Below are positions 1 to 8,343 of a DNA stretch of 28,503 nt, one piece after another; the stretch's first letter is position 1, and each line of letters starts with the position of its first letter. The notes under the pieces were generated by a model that was given only the letters and a program-made list of their open reading frames with translations, was not told where the DNA came from and ran no database searches. Source of the DNA: Spirogloea muscicola (Eukaryota > Streptophyta > Zygnematophyceae > Spirogloeales > Spirogloeaceae); assembly GCA_009602725.1 (NCBI GenBank), contig WELB01000345.1, forward strand, positions 1 through 28,503. Reading direction: 5' to 3'. The position numbers were made by a program, and so were the translations under genes.

Positions 1-99
1 CTCCTCCAGCGGCTTGCTCGTCAGGCTATTGATCGGCGGTCGGGTCTGCCCGGGGCGCTGCCCGGCTTCAACGCCGCAGAGTCGCTCGCCCAGGTCTTT

Positions 100-250
100 C
101 GCATGCGCTTGGCGGTATCGTTCCAGCGATCCCTTGCCCACGCTGTCCACACGCGCGCAGGACGCGCTCTGGCCGCGGCCTCCGGGTCTCGGCGGAGTGC
201 CTCCTTCCCTGCCTCGAGCTACTCGGACCTGATGTTGCTCACTCGCGGGT
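100..250. repeat. diverged dispersed repeat, copy 1 of 2
   Basis: This GC-rich stretch lines up by eye with 895-1065. Both share the order: a block ending GATCCCTTGCC or GGTCCCTTGCC, a GCGCGCAGG block, a GCGGCCTCCGG block, then GGTACTGAGC. The two copies look roughly 70% alike. No coding signal is visible and the short open frames here are low-complexity. The rest of 1-425 holds nothing I can name except a perfect 8-bp hairpin (GGGCTGGC, TTT, GCCAGCCC) near 342-360. The core GGGCTGGCTTT recurs through the left third of the window. Confidence 0.5.
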
Positions 251-426
251 ACTGAGCTTCCCTAGTATGTTGTCGTGATTGGTAGAGTAGAGGAGTCCTT
301 CCTCGGCATCTCATTCTTCGTCTTTGGACATTGTCCATTCTTTTTGGGCTGGCTTTGCCAGCCCCTCTTTCTCTATGGGCGAGCCTTCTTCTATCCTCAG
401 TGGGCGCCCCCTTTCTCTTTTTTCTC

Positions 427-1210
427 TAATATCCCGTCGATGGCTCATTGACGTCGATCTGACCAGGCATGTGAGGTGGCTGTACACGTAAGACATCTGA
501 GGCACGTCACCTATCCATATAACGTGAAACCTACTTCGTAAATACAGTACCTTCAGCTCAACTCCGGTCGAGTAAGTGTGCATTTGCCTTTCTAACCGTC
601 GATTCCGTATCATCGGGCCATCCCCATCATACCATCCCACCCATGCAATCACCGTGCGTACCTGCCGCTGGGTCGTGGATTTGGCATCCGAGGGGCAGCC
701 CCATCCTACCGCCCGAAAAGCCCGAAGAGAAGCCGAAAAGCCCTTAAAGCCCGCTCCGATGACGATGACCCACCTTGACGAGCGAAGGCGGGGACCGGCC
801 AGGCTAGCGGCGGGTAAAGGTGAAAGGGTGAGGGAATATGGCAAGCGCGGCCAGATTGACTGGTGGCTGGGAGAAGCCAGCCCAAAAGGCAAGCGCTTGG
901 CCATCTCTTTGCAGCGGTCCCTTGCCTTCGCGTTTCACTTGCGCGCAGGCCGCGCTTTGGCGGCGGCCTCCGGCTTCCGTCAGGGCGACGCCTTCTCGCC
1001 TGCGCACCGCGCGCCTTCTTTCTGCGAGCTTTTCCGATTTGCATCTTCTGATTAGAGGTACTGAGCCCCAAAGGAATGGACAAGGTCTGAAGGAGCCGGA
1101 GTAGCAATCCCAGGCTACACTGGCCTCGGGGTTTTTGGGTGAAGGGGCAGGACGGGAATAGCGGTCTCATGCTACACTGGCCTTGGGATTGAGGGTGGAG
1201 GGGGAGCCAA
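427..1210 (+). repeat. transposon-derived repeat, copy 1 (inverted partner at 7060-7505)
   Basis: Several blocks match the reverse complement of 7060-7505 in the same order. They include ATATCCCGTCGATGGC then GTCGATCTGACCAGG (near 430-465), GCCGAAAAGCCC and CACCTTGACGAG (near 735-780), GGCCAGGCTAGCGGCGGGT (near 800), and two GCTACACTGGCCT motifs (near 1115 and 1172). The conserved order over hundreds of bases in opposite orientation marks it as a transposable-element family, possibly LTR or untranslated sequence. The open frames across it, including a 180-codon minus-strand one, show no family resemblance. The boundaries are approximate. Confidence 0.55.
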
Positions 1211-1325
1211 ATGGGCCAAAGAGCCTGCTCCAAAAAAAACAGTACCATTCTTTCCGACCAAAGAAGCGAGCGGAGCGCTGGGACCGAGTAGTTTTTACTC
1301 GGTCAAGTCTCTTCCTTCGAGCCGA

Positions 1326-1430
1326 CTTGCTGCTGCCGCCGTTGCCGTCGCTGCTGTCGTCGACGCTGCCATTGTTGCTGTCGTCGCCGGCGCTGCTGTC
1401 GTCGCTGTCTGCACCGCCGCTTCCGCTAAT
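1326..1430. repeat. imperfect GCTGCTGTCGTCG-type triplet-rich tract
   Basis: Imperfect runs of GCTGCTGTCGTCG, CCGCCGTTGCCG and similar words make a triplet-periodic, low-complexity tract. On the minus strand it would encode an Ala/Thr-rich stretch inside an open frame at 1295-1630. That composition is expected from the repeat itself and is not evidence of a gene. Confidence 0.5.
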
Positions 1431-1630
1431 AAGCAGCGGACATCGAGTGAGCTTTCCGGACGTATCAGGAAGGCACGGGCTGGTGCGTTAGGTCGCCGAC
1501 TTGAGGAGCCTTCTACCGAGGAACTCCATTTGACCGGTAAGTCAACCGGCACATTGGCAAGACCCACGTGATCTTGCACTACTCTCAACATTCGTACTGA
1601 GTGCATCTTGTGAGCATACAGTACTGACAA

Positions 1631-1850
1631 AAGACCCTTCGTTGGGCGACAATTGGTTACTGGCTCTAAGACCCTTCATTGGACGACCGGTTACTGGTCC
1701 TAACACCTTTAATTGGTCAATTGGGCGTATCACTGGTTCTCTTACTAAGACCCTCAATTGGGCGTACCACTGGTTCTGTTACGAAGACCCTTTATTGGGC
1801 GTATCATTGGTTCTGTTACTAAGACCCTTCATTGGGCGGCGAATCGTGGT
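1631..1850. repeat. 37-bp tandem repeat, about 6 units
   Basis: Units begin with AAGACCCTTCATTGGGCG or a close variant at 1631, 1668, 1702, 1747, 1784 and 1821. Spacings are 37, 34, 45, 37 and 37 nt. The consensus continues as a TATCATTGGTTCTGTTACT-like half. The third unit carries an extra TTGGTCAATTGGGCG segment, which explains the 45-nt spacing. It lies between a repeat copy and the gag remnant, so it may be leader or LTR sequence of a retroelement. No spacer structure is present, so it is not a CRISPR array. Confidence 0.85.
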
Positions 1851-2540
1851 TACAGTGCTCCAGACCCTGCACAGTCGTCACTTGTTTCCAGATCTTAGTT
1901 TCTGCATCGCTGTGATTGCTTGGTGTTCTCGCCTCGTATACAGGAGCTTTACTCGGTCAACTTTACTCGGATATTTGGAAATCATCCATCACAAGCCCCC
2001 ATGACCTTCTCATGCCGATACTACACTATCTATCTCATCTCAAACCAAGTAATGTCCACATTTCCCGTTTTATTTTTCCTTTCACAATGTCTGGCGTTGC
2101 CGGTCATGTCGACTCTACCTTGTCACCTAATTTCACACAATTCTTTTTTAACAACGTTAAGTGGCAATTGACAGCAGGTGGCACGACACCGCCCTCTCCT
2201 GGCAGCGTCTCTCTCAGAAGCGGAAAGCGGCCCCGACGGGGACAAGAGCGAACCTGACGCCTCAGGGGGCGTGGACATGGCACGCAATCAGGCGGTCATT
2301 TCTGCTATAGAAGTCCTGTCGGCGGAGGTCCAATGGTTCGAAGCTGAGCGGAATGGCTTTCGGCAGGAGTTGGATTAAGTAGGAAGAGTTGGGCTGGCTT
2401 CTATGCGTTCCAATGAGGCAAGCGAAGTACGGGCCTCGGACAGAGGGCTCGCCATCCTGATACCAGCGAAACCGGATATTTCACAGGCGAAGGTGATGTC
2501 AGGGCATGGCTTTTCAGGATGGGCCAGTATCTCACGCTTT
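1851..2540. other. no gene recognised; probable retroelement leader
   Basis: Several short overlapping open frames occur, none with family resemblance. The word TTTACTCGGTCAA appears at about 1950 and also near 1295. The stretch leads directly into the gag remnant and may be its degraded 5' region. I see no primer-binding site or 5' LTR copy matching the candidate 3' LTR at 8553. Confidence 0.3.
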
Positions 2541-2542
2541 CT

Positions 2543-3024
2543 AGGGTATTGATGAAGGAGAGACCAATTTTGCCTCCACTTTCCTGCGTGGGAATGCTGT
2601 CATGTTGTGGAGATCCACTGTGGAGTCGGAAGTAGGCGACTCCATCTCATGGGAAGAGTCCCAGACGAAGCACAAGGCCCAATTCATGCCCATTGACCCC
2701 ATCCGCATCGCCAGGGACAAGCTGGCTGTGCTTCGGCAACTTGGAACAATACAGGAGTATGTGCAGAAATTCAAGAATTTGGTTTTGGAAATTCCTGATG
2801 TCAGCGAAATTGGAAGAAAGGACCGCTTTGTGCGGGGCCTCAAATGCAGCATCAAGAAGGAGATGGACATCAGGGCACCGGAGACGTTCGACGAGATGGT
2901 GCGTTGGCTATTAAGGTGGATGCCCTTTACTTCCAGAAGCGCTCGGCAGAGACTGAGGGAAGTATACCTAAGCCGCCTTGGACCAAGAAAGGCTACAAGG
3001 AATGGAATTACAGGGAATGGCTAG
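2543..3024 (+). pseudogene. gag capsid remnant of the chromovirus
   Basis: The frame contains ASTFLRGNAVMLWR, then a WEESQTKHKAQFMPIDP region, LRQLGTIQEYVQKF, and RFVRGLKCSIKKEMDI. This is the usual layout of Ty3/gypsy gag capsids: a Trp-rich start, an EY..F helix, then an F-x-GL motif. An in-frame TAG at 2540-2542 separates it from any upstream gag sequence. After about residue 120 the C-terminal part runs out of frame. The frame is open from 2543; the first ATG in it is at 2602 and is probably not the ancestral start. Confidence 0.7.
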
Positions 3025-3107
3025 GCAGGCGTCTTACCCCAAGGGGTTAGGCCCAACTATTGCATGGAGTCCAAATTCAGTGGTGAAGAGTTTGCAAAAC
3101 TCCGTTT

Positions 3108-3190
3108 CGAAAACCGGTGCTTCAATTGCCAGGAAGTCAGGCGCCTCGCTAGAGATTGCCCCAAGGGGCAAGAGTCCGTGAGAGCGGAAT
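3108..3190 (+). pseudogene. gag zinc-knuckle remnant lacking its histidine
   Basis: The frame reads RCFNCQEVRRLARDCPKG, with Cys codons at 3118, 3127 and 3157. The spacing fits CX2CX4HX4C exactly, but the histidine position carries Arg (CGC, one transition away from CAC). The zinc site would therefore be broken. It follows the gag remnant in a different frame. Confidence 0.65.
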
Positions 3191-3314
3191 CGGAATTTGG
3201 ACCACGTCAGTAGGTGGCGGTGCCCCTGTTGGCGTTGGTGTTGGAGGACCTAGACTATCTTTCAACAAGACGGCCGCCTGCGTATAGCCACAATACGTTC
3301 GAAATCCCTCGAGG

Positions 3315-3638
3315 GTGCAAGGAAGAGCCATCGTGGCTGCACTAAGAAGCGCATCTCCGAAGACAGCTGGTGATGACCAGCAGTCGACTTCCGCTGTGGA
3401 GTTAAGCTTCGTGCGAAGGGCTGATTGTGGAGGTGGAAACCCCACAAGGCTCAAGGGAGTCATAGTGGGAGAGCCTATAGTGGCTTTGGTGGATAATGAA
3501 TCATCTGGCAACTTCATTTCGGAAGCCTTTGTGAAAACAAAGGACTATGTACGGAGGTCAAGGAAGGGATCACGTAGTGGTTCACGGAGGGCGGTGGATC
3601 ACGAGATCGATCTGCAAGATGGAAGCCATCCAGCATAA
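3315..3638 (+). pseudogene. retropepsin-like protease remnant with altered catalytic motif
   Basis: The segment LKGVIVGEPIVALVDNESSG followed by NFISEAF has the shape of a retroviral aspartic protease N-terminal half, in which a hydrophobic strand leads to D-S/T-G-A and then NFI. Here the catalytic loop reads D-N-E-S (Asp codon at 3492), so Gly and Ala are lost. No flap or second signature is seen. Frame continuity ends at 3638. It sits between gag and reverse transcriptase, as expected for gag-pro-pol order. Confidence 0.6.
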
Positions 3639-3710
3639 GCAGCATCTATAAAATGTCATGTGAGGAACTCAAGCAATTGAAGCGGCAACCCGAGGACCTC
3701 TTGGGCGGAC

Positions 3711-4200
3711 CTCTTGGACAAGGGTTTCATCCAACCGTCATATCCTCTAAATGGAGCTCCTGTCTTAATTGTGAAGAAACAGGACGGGTCGCTGCGCATG
3801 TGTGTGGAATATCAGGCATTGAACAAATAGACGGTGGAAAATAGATATTCGTTGCCCTGGATAGACGAAGTGCTGGACCGATTGCGTGGGGCCCGGCATT
3901 TCAGTAAGATTGACCTCCGGGGCGGCTACAACCAGATCGGCATTGCAGACAAGGACGTCCTCAAGACCACCTTTCGAACGCGGTATGGGCACTATGAAAT
4001 TCTCGTGCTTCCATTCGGCCTCACAAATGCTCCGGCCCCTTTCTCTATGGGCGCGCACTTTCTCCGGCTACCTTTCAAGGCCTTGTGAACGAGCTTTTCA
4101 AGCCATACTTGGATGAACATGTGGTGGTGATCCTTGATGACATCCTCACCTGTTCCGAAACATTGGAAGAATATCGGGAATATCTATAGAAAGACGCTGG
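3711..4200 (+). pseudogene. Ty3/gypsy reverse transcriptase, N-terminal part
   Basis: One frame gives LLDKGFIQPSYPLNGAPVLI, VKKQDGSLRMCVEYQALNK, a TAG stop (3828-3830), then [31 protein letters not shown] and [10 protein letters not shown]. These are the fingers and palm motifs of Ty3/gypsy reverse transcriptase. An insertion of about 32 nt, bounded by CTCCGGC at 4030 and 4062, shifts the frame. The next segment carries VVVILDDIL at 4121, where the YxDD tyrosine is Ile. A further shift follows near EEYREYL. The enzyme would not be functional. Confidence 0.88.
4183..4200 (+). repeat. 18-nt direct repeat, left copy
   Basis: TCTATAGAAAGACGCTGG here matches TCTATAGAAACACGCTGG at 7541-7558 with one mismatch. 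Both encode the same point of the reverse transcriptase, a Y-R-K/N-T-L stretch. The repeat therefore marks both edges of the inserted segment. Confidence 0.8.
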
Positions 4201-4342
4201 CCTTTCTCAGCCCCTACCTGTCGTGCCACGGAGTGTCGAGTGCCATATAACGTCGATACAACAGATAGGTCAGAAATTTAAGTGAGATGTTGGAGTCTAC
4301 GTGACAGGTAGCGCAACACATTGTGAATGAAAGTAAAACTCA

Positions 4343-4406
4343 TTTTCAGCAATGCTTTTTTTTGCAAATAGGAATACCTAATTGCAAACAAAAGCATTGC
4401 TGAAAA
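4343..4406. repeat. 17-bp perfect inverted repeat (hairpin)
   Basis: TTTTCAGCAATGCTTTT on the left pairs with AAAAGCATTGCTGAAAA on the right. The spacer contains a second pairing, TTTGCAA with TTGCAAA. It lies just inside the left edge of the insertion and before the protease frame. It could be a miniature fold-back element or an element terminus. Confidence 0.8.
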
Positions 4407-4444
4407 GATAGTCTAGTAATAGTACGATAGTAGACTTTGAGCTT

Positions 4445-5483
4445 GTGATGGATAATTGTCAAATTACCCCCCCATCGAAAGCGTCAGGGGCACCAAGACA
4501 TGTTCTTATGGACACAGGTGCCCAACCCATCTTAATTGGCTGTCACTTTGCTCAAATGTTGAACATTGGGAAGGATGACTTGATTCAAAACCAGGTCAAG
4601 ATCATTATAGCTACTGGTGGATCAAGCGTAGTGGGGGTCACTAAGCGTCCATTGTGCATTACTTTAAATGCTCAAGATCCCAAGCAGCGTACTTCTTTCA
4701 AAGCTGTGTGCATGATCACTCGGGCAACCACATACGATATCTTGCTGGGTACAGAAAATTTGGTGCTCCGGATTCGGGATAGACTATTATGCTGAACTAG
4801 CATGGTACCGACCTGGCTGGAAGTCGTCTGGAATTCATAAGGTCATGTTGCCTCTGTTAAAAGGGTGGAGTCCTTCTGACATATCAGCTAATACTGGCAT
4901 CATTACTTTGAACTCAGGAAAGAAGAAGCAGGAAGATACTGAAGAGTCCAAGAAGCCGGAAGAAGCTGATACCTCTGCTTTGCATGAGAAGGCTGACAAC
5001 AGAGGCAAGAAGAAGGCCGAGTCTGCACACCCCGAAGAGTCTGCTTCTAAGAAGGGGATGGCTAAGCCCGCAGGTTCAGCGGGGACTTCTCAAGCAGCGG
5101 CCAAGAATGGTGCATCATCATCATCTTCTCAGGTCCCCCAAGTGCCTGAGACACCTTTGCCCGTCATTGTGCCTGAGATACCTTTGGAGGTCATTGCGCC
5201 TGACCCACCTCAGCCACGCCAGCTGGTGCGCCTTATCGAGCCATTACCTGATATGGGCTTGACTCATGCCCAGCTGGAAGAGTTTCAAGTGGAGAAGAAT
5301 TATGAACAGATTGAGGCAGCCAGGCTATGTTTTCCCCTGGTAGCTCACATGCGCGCGCAGGAAGCATGGTCAGCTGCCACCTTGACTGCTCAGCCCCCAG
5401 TGGTCGCTACCAATGCTGAACGAGATGTCGCTGACGCAACTGTTGTGAACCCAAAGCTTTCAGACCTGCAAAACGGTGATTGA
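4445..5483 (+). pseudogene. retroelement protease and linker, one frameshift
   Basis: The first frame (4445-4795) has a complete retropepsin signature: HVLMDTGAQPILIG with the catalytic Asp codon at 4511, then KIIIATGGSSVVGVTKRPL and a TTYDILLGTENL flap-side motif. It ends after VLRIRDRLLC. The adjoining frame reads GFGIDYYAELAWYRPGWKSS and then continues through ATG 4845 to 5483, so one indel near 4770-4780 separates two parts of a single polyprotein. The second part is a Lys/Glu- then Ser/Pro-rich linker followed by a helical segment. Unlike the chromovirus protease upstream, the catalytic D-T-G-A is intact. It belongs to a different element. Confidence 0.7.
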
Positions 5484-6252
5484 CAGTTTGCAGTGTGAAA
5501 TCTTCTTTTTCTTTGGTCAGCAAGACCTGATAGACATCTGCTAAATCATAGTCTTGCTTGTTTTGTTGCTGCTTCTTCATAATGAGAAGATTCAGTAGTT
5601 GATCCAAAGATCTACCAGCCATGATGCGCAGAAACTGTGCTGCCAATTCCTTCTCACTTATTTCACTTTTTGACTGTTCAACAAGTTTCTTGAAACGGAA
5701 ATAGCAGACAGCGACCGACTCATCCTGCCTGCGGTCGAACTTCAACAATTCCTGCTTGTACAACGTAGTGTTGACCGGGAATTCTTGTGCGAGACGCTTG
5801 AACATCTCTTCTACTGGGTTATCCAACAGCTGAGGACCTAATGCTCTCTCGGCAGCAGTCGCATTAGCGCGGATGGGCTTGGTTTGTTCCAGGATTGAAT
5901 CCTTTAAGCTTCGATAGACATCACCGGCAGCTTCACTCAAATACGGACTCAGCAGGGTCATGGCAGATTTTCTGGTTATCGTGCATCCCTGCATTTCCAA
6001 TTGACACATCTCCGCCTCATAATTACTTTTGACTTCTGCCAAAGAAGCACCACCGGGAATACCTTGATATTGGAGTCTTGGTTTCTGAGCCATGGTGAAT
6101 ACTTGCTTCCTCCGCGGAATCACTGCCTCGGAAGAATCTGCGACACCGTCAATGGGCACAGGAACAAATTCTGATGAATTAACGTCAATCTCAGGAGCAA
6201 TGTCCGATGGATTGATGCCAGACTCCAGGCTACATCCGGACCTCAAGTACAT
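5407..6252 (-). pseudogene. gag-like frame of a second retroelement, minus strand
   Basis: The 281-codon frame opens at an ATG (6252) with MYLRSGCSLESG. Its middle part reads DESVAVCYFRFKKLVEQSKS, EISEKELAAQFLRIMAGRSL and DLADVYQVLLTKEKE, the pattern of a retrotransposon gag capsid. No zinc knuckle follows. The last roughly 25 codons are antisense to the end of the protease frame at 5407-5483, so the natural gag C-terminus is lost at a rearrangement near 5485. Alternative identities are possible but less likely. Confidence 0.6.
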
Positions 6253-6493
6253 TCACTGTGTACAATGCGACTTGTCCTCAACAAACACAGAGTGTCTTCA
6301 GAGCAAGCAACGTTCCAAGCAAATGTGATCACTCAAAGGTCAAATCTTCAAAGCAAGGACACGTTCTATGCAAAGGCAGTCCACTCGGCCCAGTAAAACG
6401 AGTATGTCGTGAACAAGATACACGGCACTCGATGCAGCAGAGCTCAAGTCAAGCAATAATAGGCCAGCGCAGCAGTGCGGATTCCAGTCAACA

Positions 6494-6650
6494 GTAACCG
6501 CACCGGAGTGCAAATTCCAAGCAACCGTAACCGCACCGGAGTGCAACTTTCAAGTAACTGTAACCGCACCGGAGTGCAACTTTCAAGTAACTGTAACCGC
6601 ACCGGAGTGCAACTTCCAAGTAACCGTAACCGGCACCGGAGTGCGAGAAC
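6494..6650. repeat. 33-bp tandem repeat, 4 units plus a partial fifth
   Basis: Units start with GTAACCGCACCGGAGTGCAA at 6494, 6527, 6560, 6593 and 6626, an exact 33-nt period. Each unit holds a small hairpin, GCAC-CGGA-GTGC. The second and third full units are almost identical. The array is upstream of the minus-strand gag start (6252), the place of a retroelement leader. There is no spacer/repeat alternation, so it is not a CRISPR array. Confidence 0.9.
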
Positions 6651-6652
6651 CA
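6634..6652 (-). promoter_or_regulatory. weak candidate primer-binding site
   Basis: On the minus strand the bases TGGTTCTCGCACTCCGGTG begin with TGG, as primer-binding sites do, and lie upstream of the minus-strand gag. The sequence does not match the common initiator-Met site. The 33-bp units carry part of the same word, so it could simply be a diverged repeat unit. Confidence 0.2.
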
Positions 6653-6659
6653 GTTACCG

Positions 6660-7060
6660 CCACAAGATCCAGTGATGCAACCTTCAACAAATATATATGA
6701 CGCAAGACTGTGTATGGCAGCCTCACAGCAGACCGAGACAATACCCGATATCTGCACCTCACGCACAAGGTCACGATGTTTCGTAGTTTACCTGTGCACC
6801 GATTCTGTCGCGACCGGCAGCGGAGTCCCCCGGGGTAAGGCTTTTTAGCAGCGCGGCTGCCCTTCCTGCGAGCCCACGCCTTCCTGGCGTGGCTCGACAG
6901 CAGCGAAGACGCGACGACTGCAATGCGGCGGCGGCGGCGGCGGCGCTGGGGGCAGTTCTGGCAAGAGCAAAAGACTGGGCCGAGTGGACTGCTCGGCCCC
7001 GACCCTCCGCACCCCTTATCATTGGTCAGGCAAAGAATTACATGGGTTTTGGGGGCTGGC
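6660..7060. other. GC-rich stretch without a recognised gene
   Basis: Includes a GGCGGCGGCGGCGGCGGCG run near 6928 and a short ATATATAT-like AT-rich patch near 6690. The open frames on both strands are Ala/Arg-rich shadows of the triplet run. By position it would fall in the LTR or leader of the minus-strand element. Confidence 0.3.
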
Positions 7061-7505
7061 CTTTTGGCACCCCAGGTCTCAAGGCCAGTGTAGCCTGAGA
7101 CCGTCTCGAAGGCCAGTGTGGCCCGAGACTGTAATTTCTATCCCTACCTACCTTGACCCGCCGCTAGCCTGGCCGGTACCCGCCAGCACTCGTCAAGGTG
7201 GGGGCACACCCATCGAAGTGGACGTAGGGCTTTTCGGCTTTCTTTGGGCTTTATTTGAGCAGTTCGGGCGGCAGGAAGGGCTGCTTGCCGTTGATGGGGG
7301 AAGGCACGGCGGCGGATCGGATGGTGCTCCGACACCGAACCGGATTGGTGTGAATCTATCCTGATTGACGTGGAGCCGGAGGTGACCTGGTTGCGACTCT
7401 TTCACACTAGAGCAAATGTGAGTCCACCTGTAATGTCCACGTATACTTCCACGTCACCATCCTTGTCAGATCGACACAAATGGGCCACCGACGGGATATC
7501 TCATG
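7060..7505 (-). repeat. transposon-derived repeat, copy 2 (inverted partner of 427-1210)
   Basis: Read on the minus strand it contains GATATCCCGTCGGTGGCCCA, GTCGATCTGACAAGG, GCCGAAAAGCCC, CACCTTGACGAG, GGCCAGGCTAGCGGCGGGT and two GGCTACACTGGCCTT or GGCCACACTGGCCTT motifs, in the same order as copy 1. It lies at the right end of the inserted segment and upstream of the minus-strand gag, where a 5' LTR would be. Confidence 0.6.
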
Positions 7506-7540
7506 ACATACCCTCTCGGTAGGCGAGCAATTCCTTTCAT

Positions 7541-7925
7541 TCTATAGAAACACGCTGGAAGTCTTAAAGAGCATCACCTGTATGCTAAATTATCCAAATA
7601 CGACTTTTTGAGAGAAAAGGTCGAATTCCCAGGCCACGTCCTGTCTAAAAGCGAAATAGAGGTTGAAACTTCTAAGGTTGAGGCCGTACAACAATGGCCC
7701 CAACCCACCAATGTCAAGGACTGCAATCGTTCCTCGGTCTGGCCAACTACTACCGAAAGTTCGTGAAGAACATGGCTAGTGTATGCAAGCACATGACGGA
7801 CCTTAGGCAGAAGGGGATTGCTAGTGGATGGGGCATGGCTCAGGAGGAGACATTTGAGTAGAAAAACAATCCACAGACTCATGCACCGATTCTGGCACAT
7901 CCAGACCCGGAGTTACCTTTTGAGG
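7541..7925 (+). pseudogene. Ty3/gypsy reverse transcriptase C-terminal part and start of RNase H
   Basis: After the 18-mer the frame gives EHHLYAKLSKYDFLREKVEF, PGHVLSKSEIEVETSKVEAV and QQWPQPTNVKD. A shifted frame then gives QSFLGLANYYRKFVKNMASV, and finally APILAHPDPELPFEEG. These are the thumb and connection region and the first strand of Ty3/gypsy RNase H. It continues the reverse transcriptase remnant that breaks off at 4200. At least three frameshifts or stops are present. Confidence 0.85.
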
Positions 7926-7980
7926 AAGGACCCTCTGAGCTTTGTCAACACTGACCGGCAAAGCTCTCTTAAGCGTGTTG

Positions 7981-8140
7981 GTCAGGCGTTCTTACAGACG
8001 TTGAAGGATTATTCGGAGAAAGCAAAATAACACATCCGCCTTGCACAAGCTAGCCAAAATCGGCACGCAAAAAGGAAAAGACGGGGTGTTTCTTTTATTG
8101 TGGGGGACTCAGTGTTGTTGGCAACCAGTAATATGAGGCG
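7981..8140 (+). pseudogene. integrase C-terminal tail remnant
   Basis: FLQTLKDYSEKAK, a stop, then HIRLAQASQNRHAKRKRRG and VSFIVGDSVLLATSNMR match the typical end of Ty3/gypsy integrases, where an AQ..QK.YADK-like helix leads to VGD.VLL. The zinc-binding and DDE domains are missing between here and RNase H, so a deletion of the pol centre is inferred. Confidence 0.7.
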
Positions 8141-8343
8141 CTTAGTTCGCCTAAGCTGTTACCTCGTTACACCGGGCCGTAGTCGTCAAAGGTGTCTCTC
8201 CAACGACGCATCAATGGAGTTGCCTGGTGATTGGCAAAAATATGATAAAATTCTAAGTCAACTTCGTGAATACCGGCAGCGACCCCTTTGACTTTCCCGG
8301 AAGGCAAGCTACAAAAGCACCCGTGATTGGGCCAAGTGGCAAC

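Larger units (their letters stand above)
4201..7558. mobile_element. composite insertion inside the chromovirus reverse transcriptase
   Basis: The reverse transcriptase reading stops at about 4200 and resumes at about 7545 after the repeated 18-mer, so 4201-7540 plus one repeat copy is extra. Inside are a hairpin (4343-4406), a protease-bearing frame on + (4445-5483), a gag-like frame on - (5407-6252), 33-bp tandem repeats (6494-6650) and an inverted copy of the 427-1210 repeat (7060-7505). An 18-nt flanking duplication is longer than the 4-6 nt made by LTR-element integrases. The mechanism is therefore open: a non-LTR-like event, recombination, or a composite element. Confidence 0.65.

Noticed and set aside
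706-1248. 180-codon minus-strand frame and 159-codon plus-strand frame at 576-1055
   Set aside because: Both lie in dispersed repeat sequence with diverged copies nearby, and show no domain.
1295-1630. Ala/Thr-rich minus-strand frame as a gene
   Set aside because: Its composition follows from the triplet-rich tract at 1326-1430, and nothing else supports it.
6494-6650. Possible CRISPR-like array
   Set aside because: The 33-bp units abut directly with no unique spacers, and the context is a eukaryotic retroelement.
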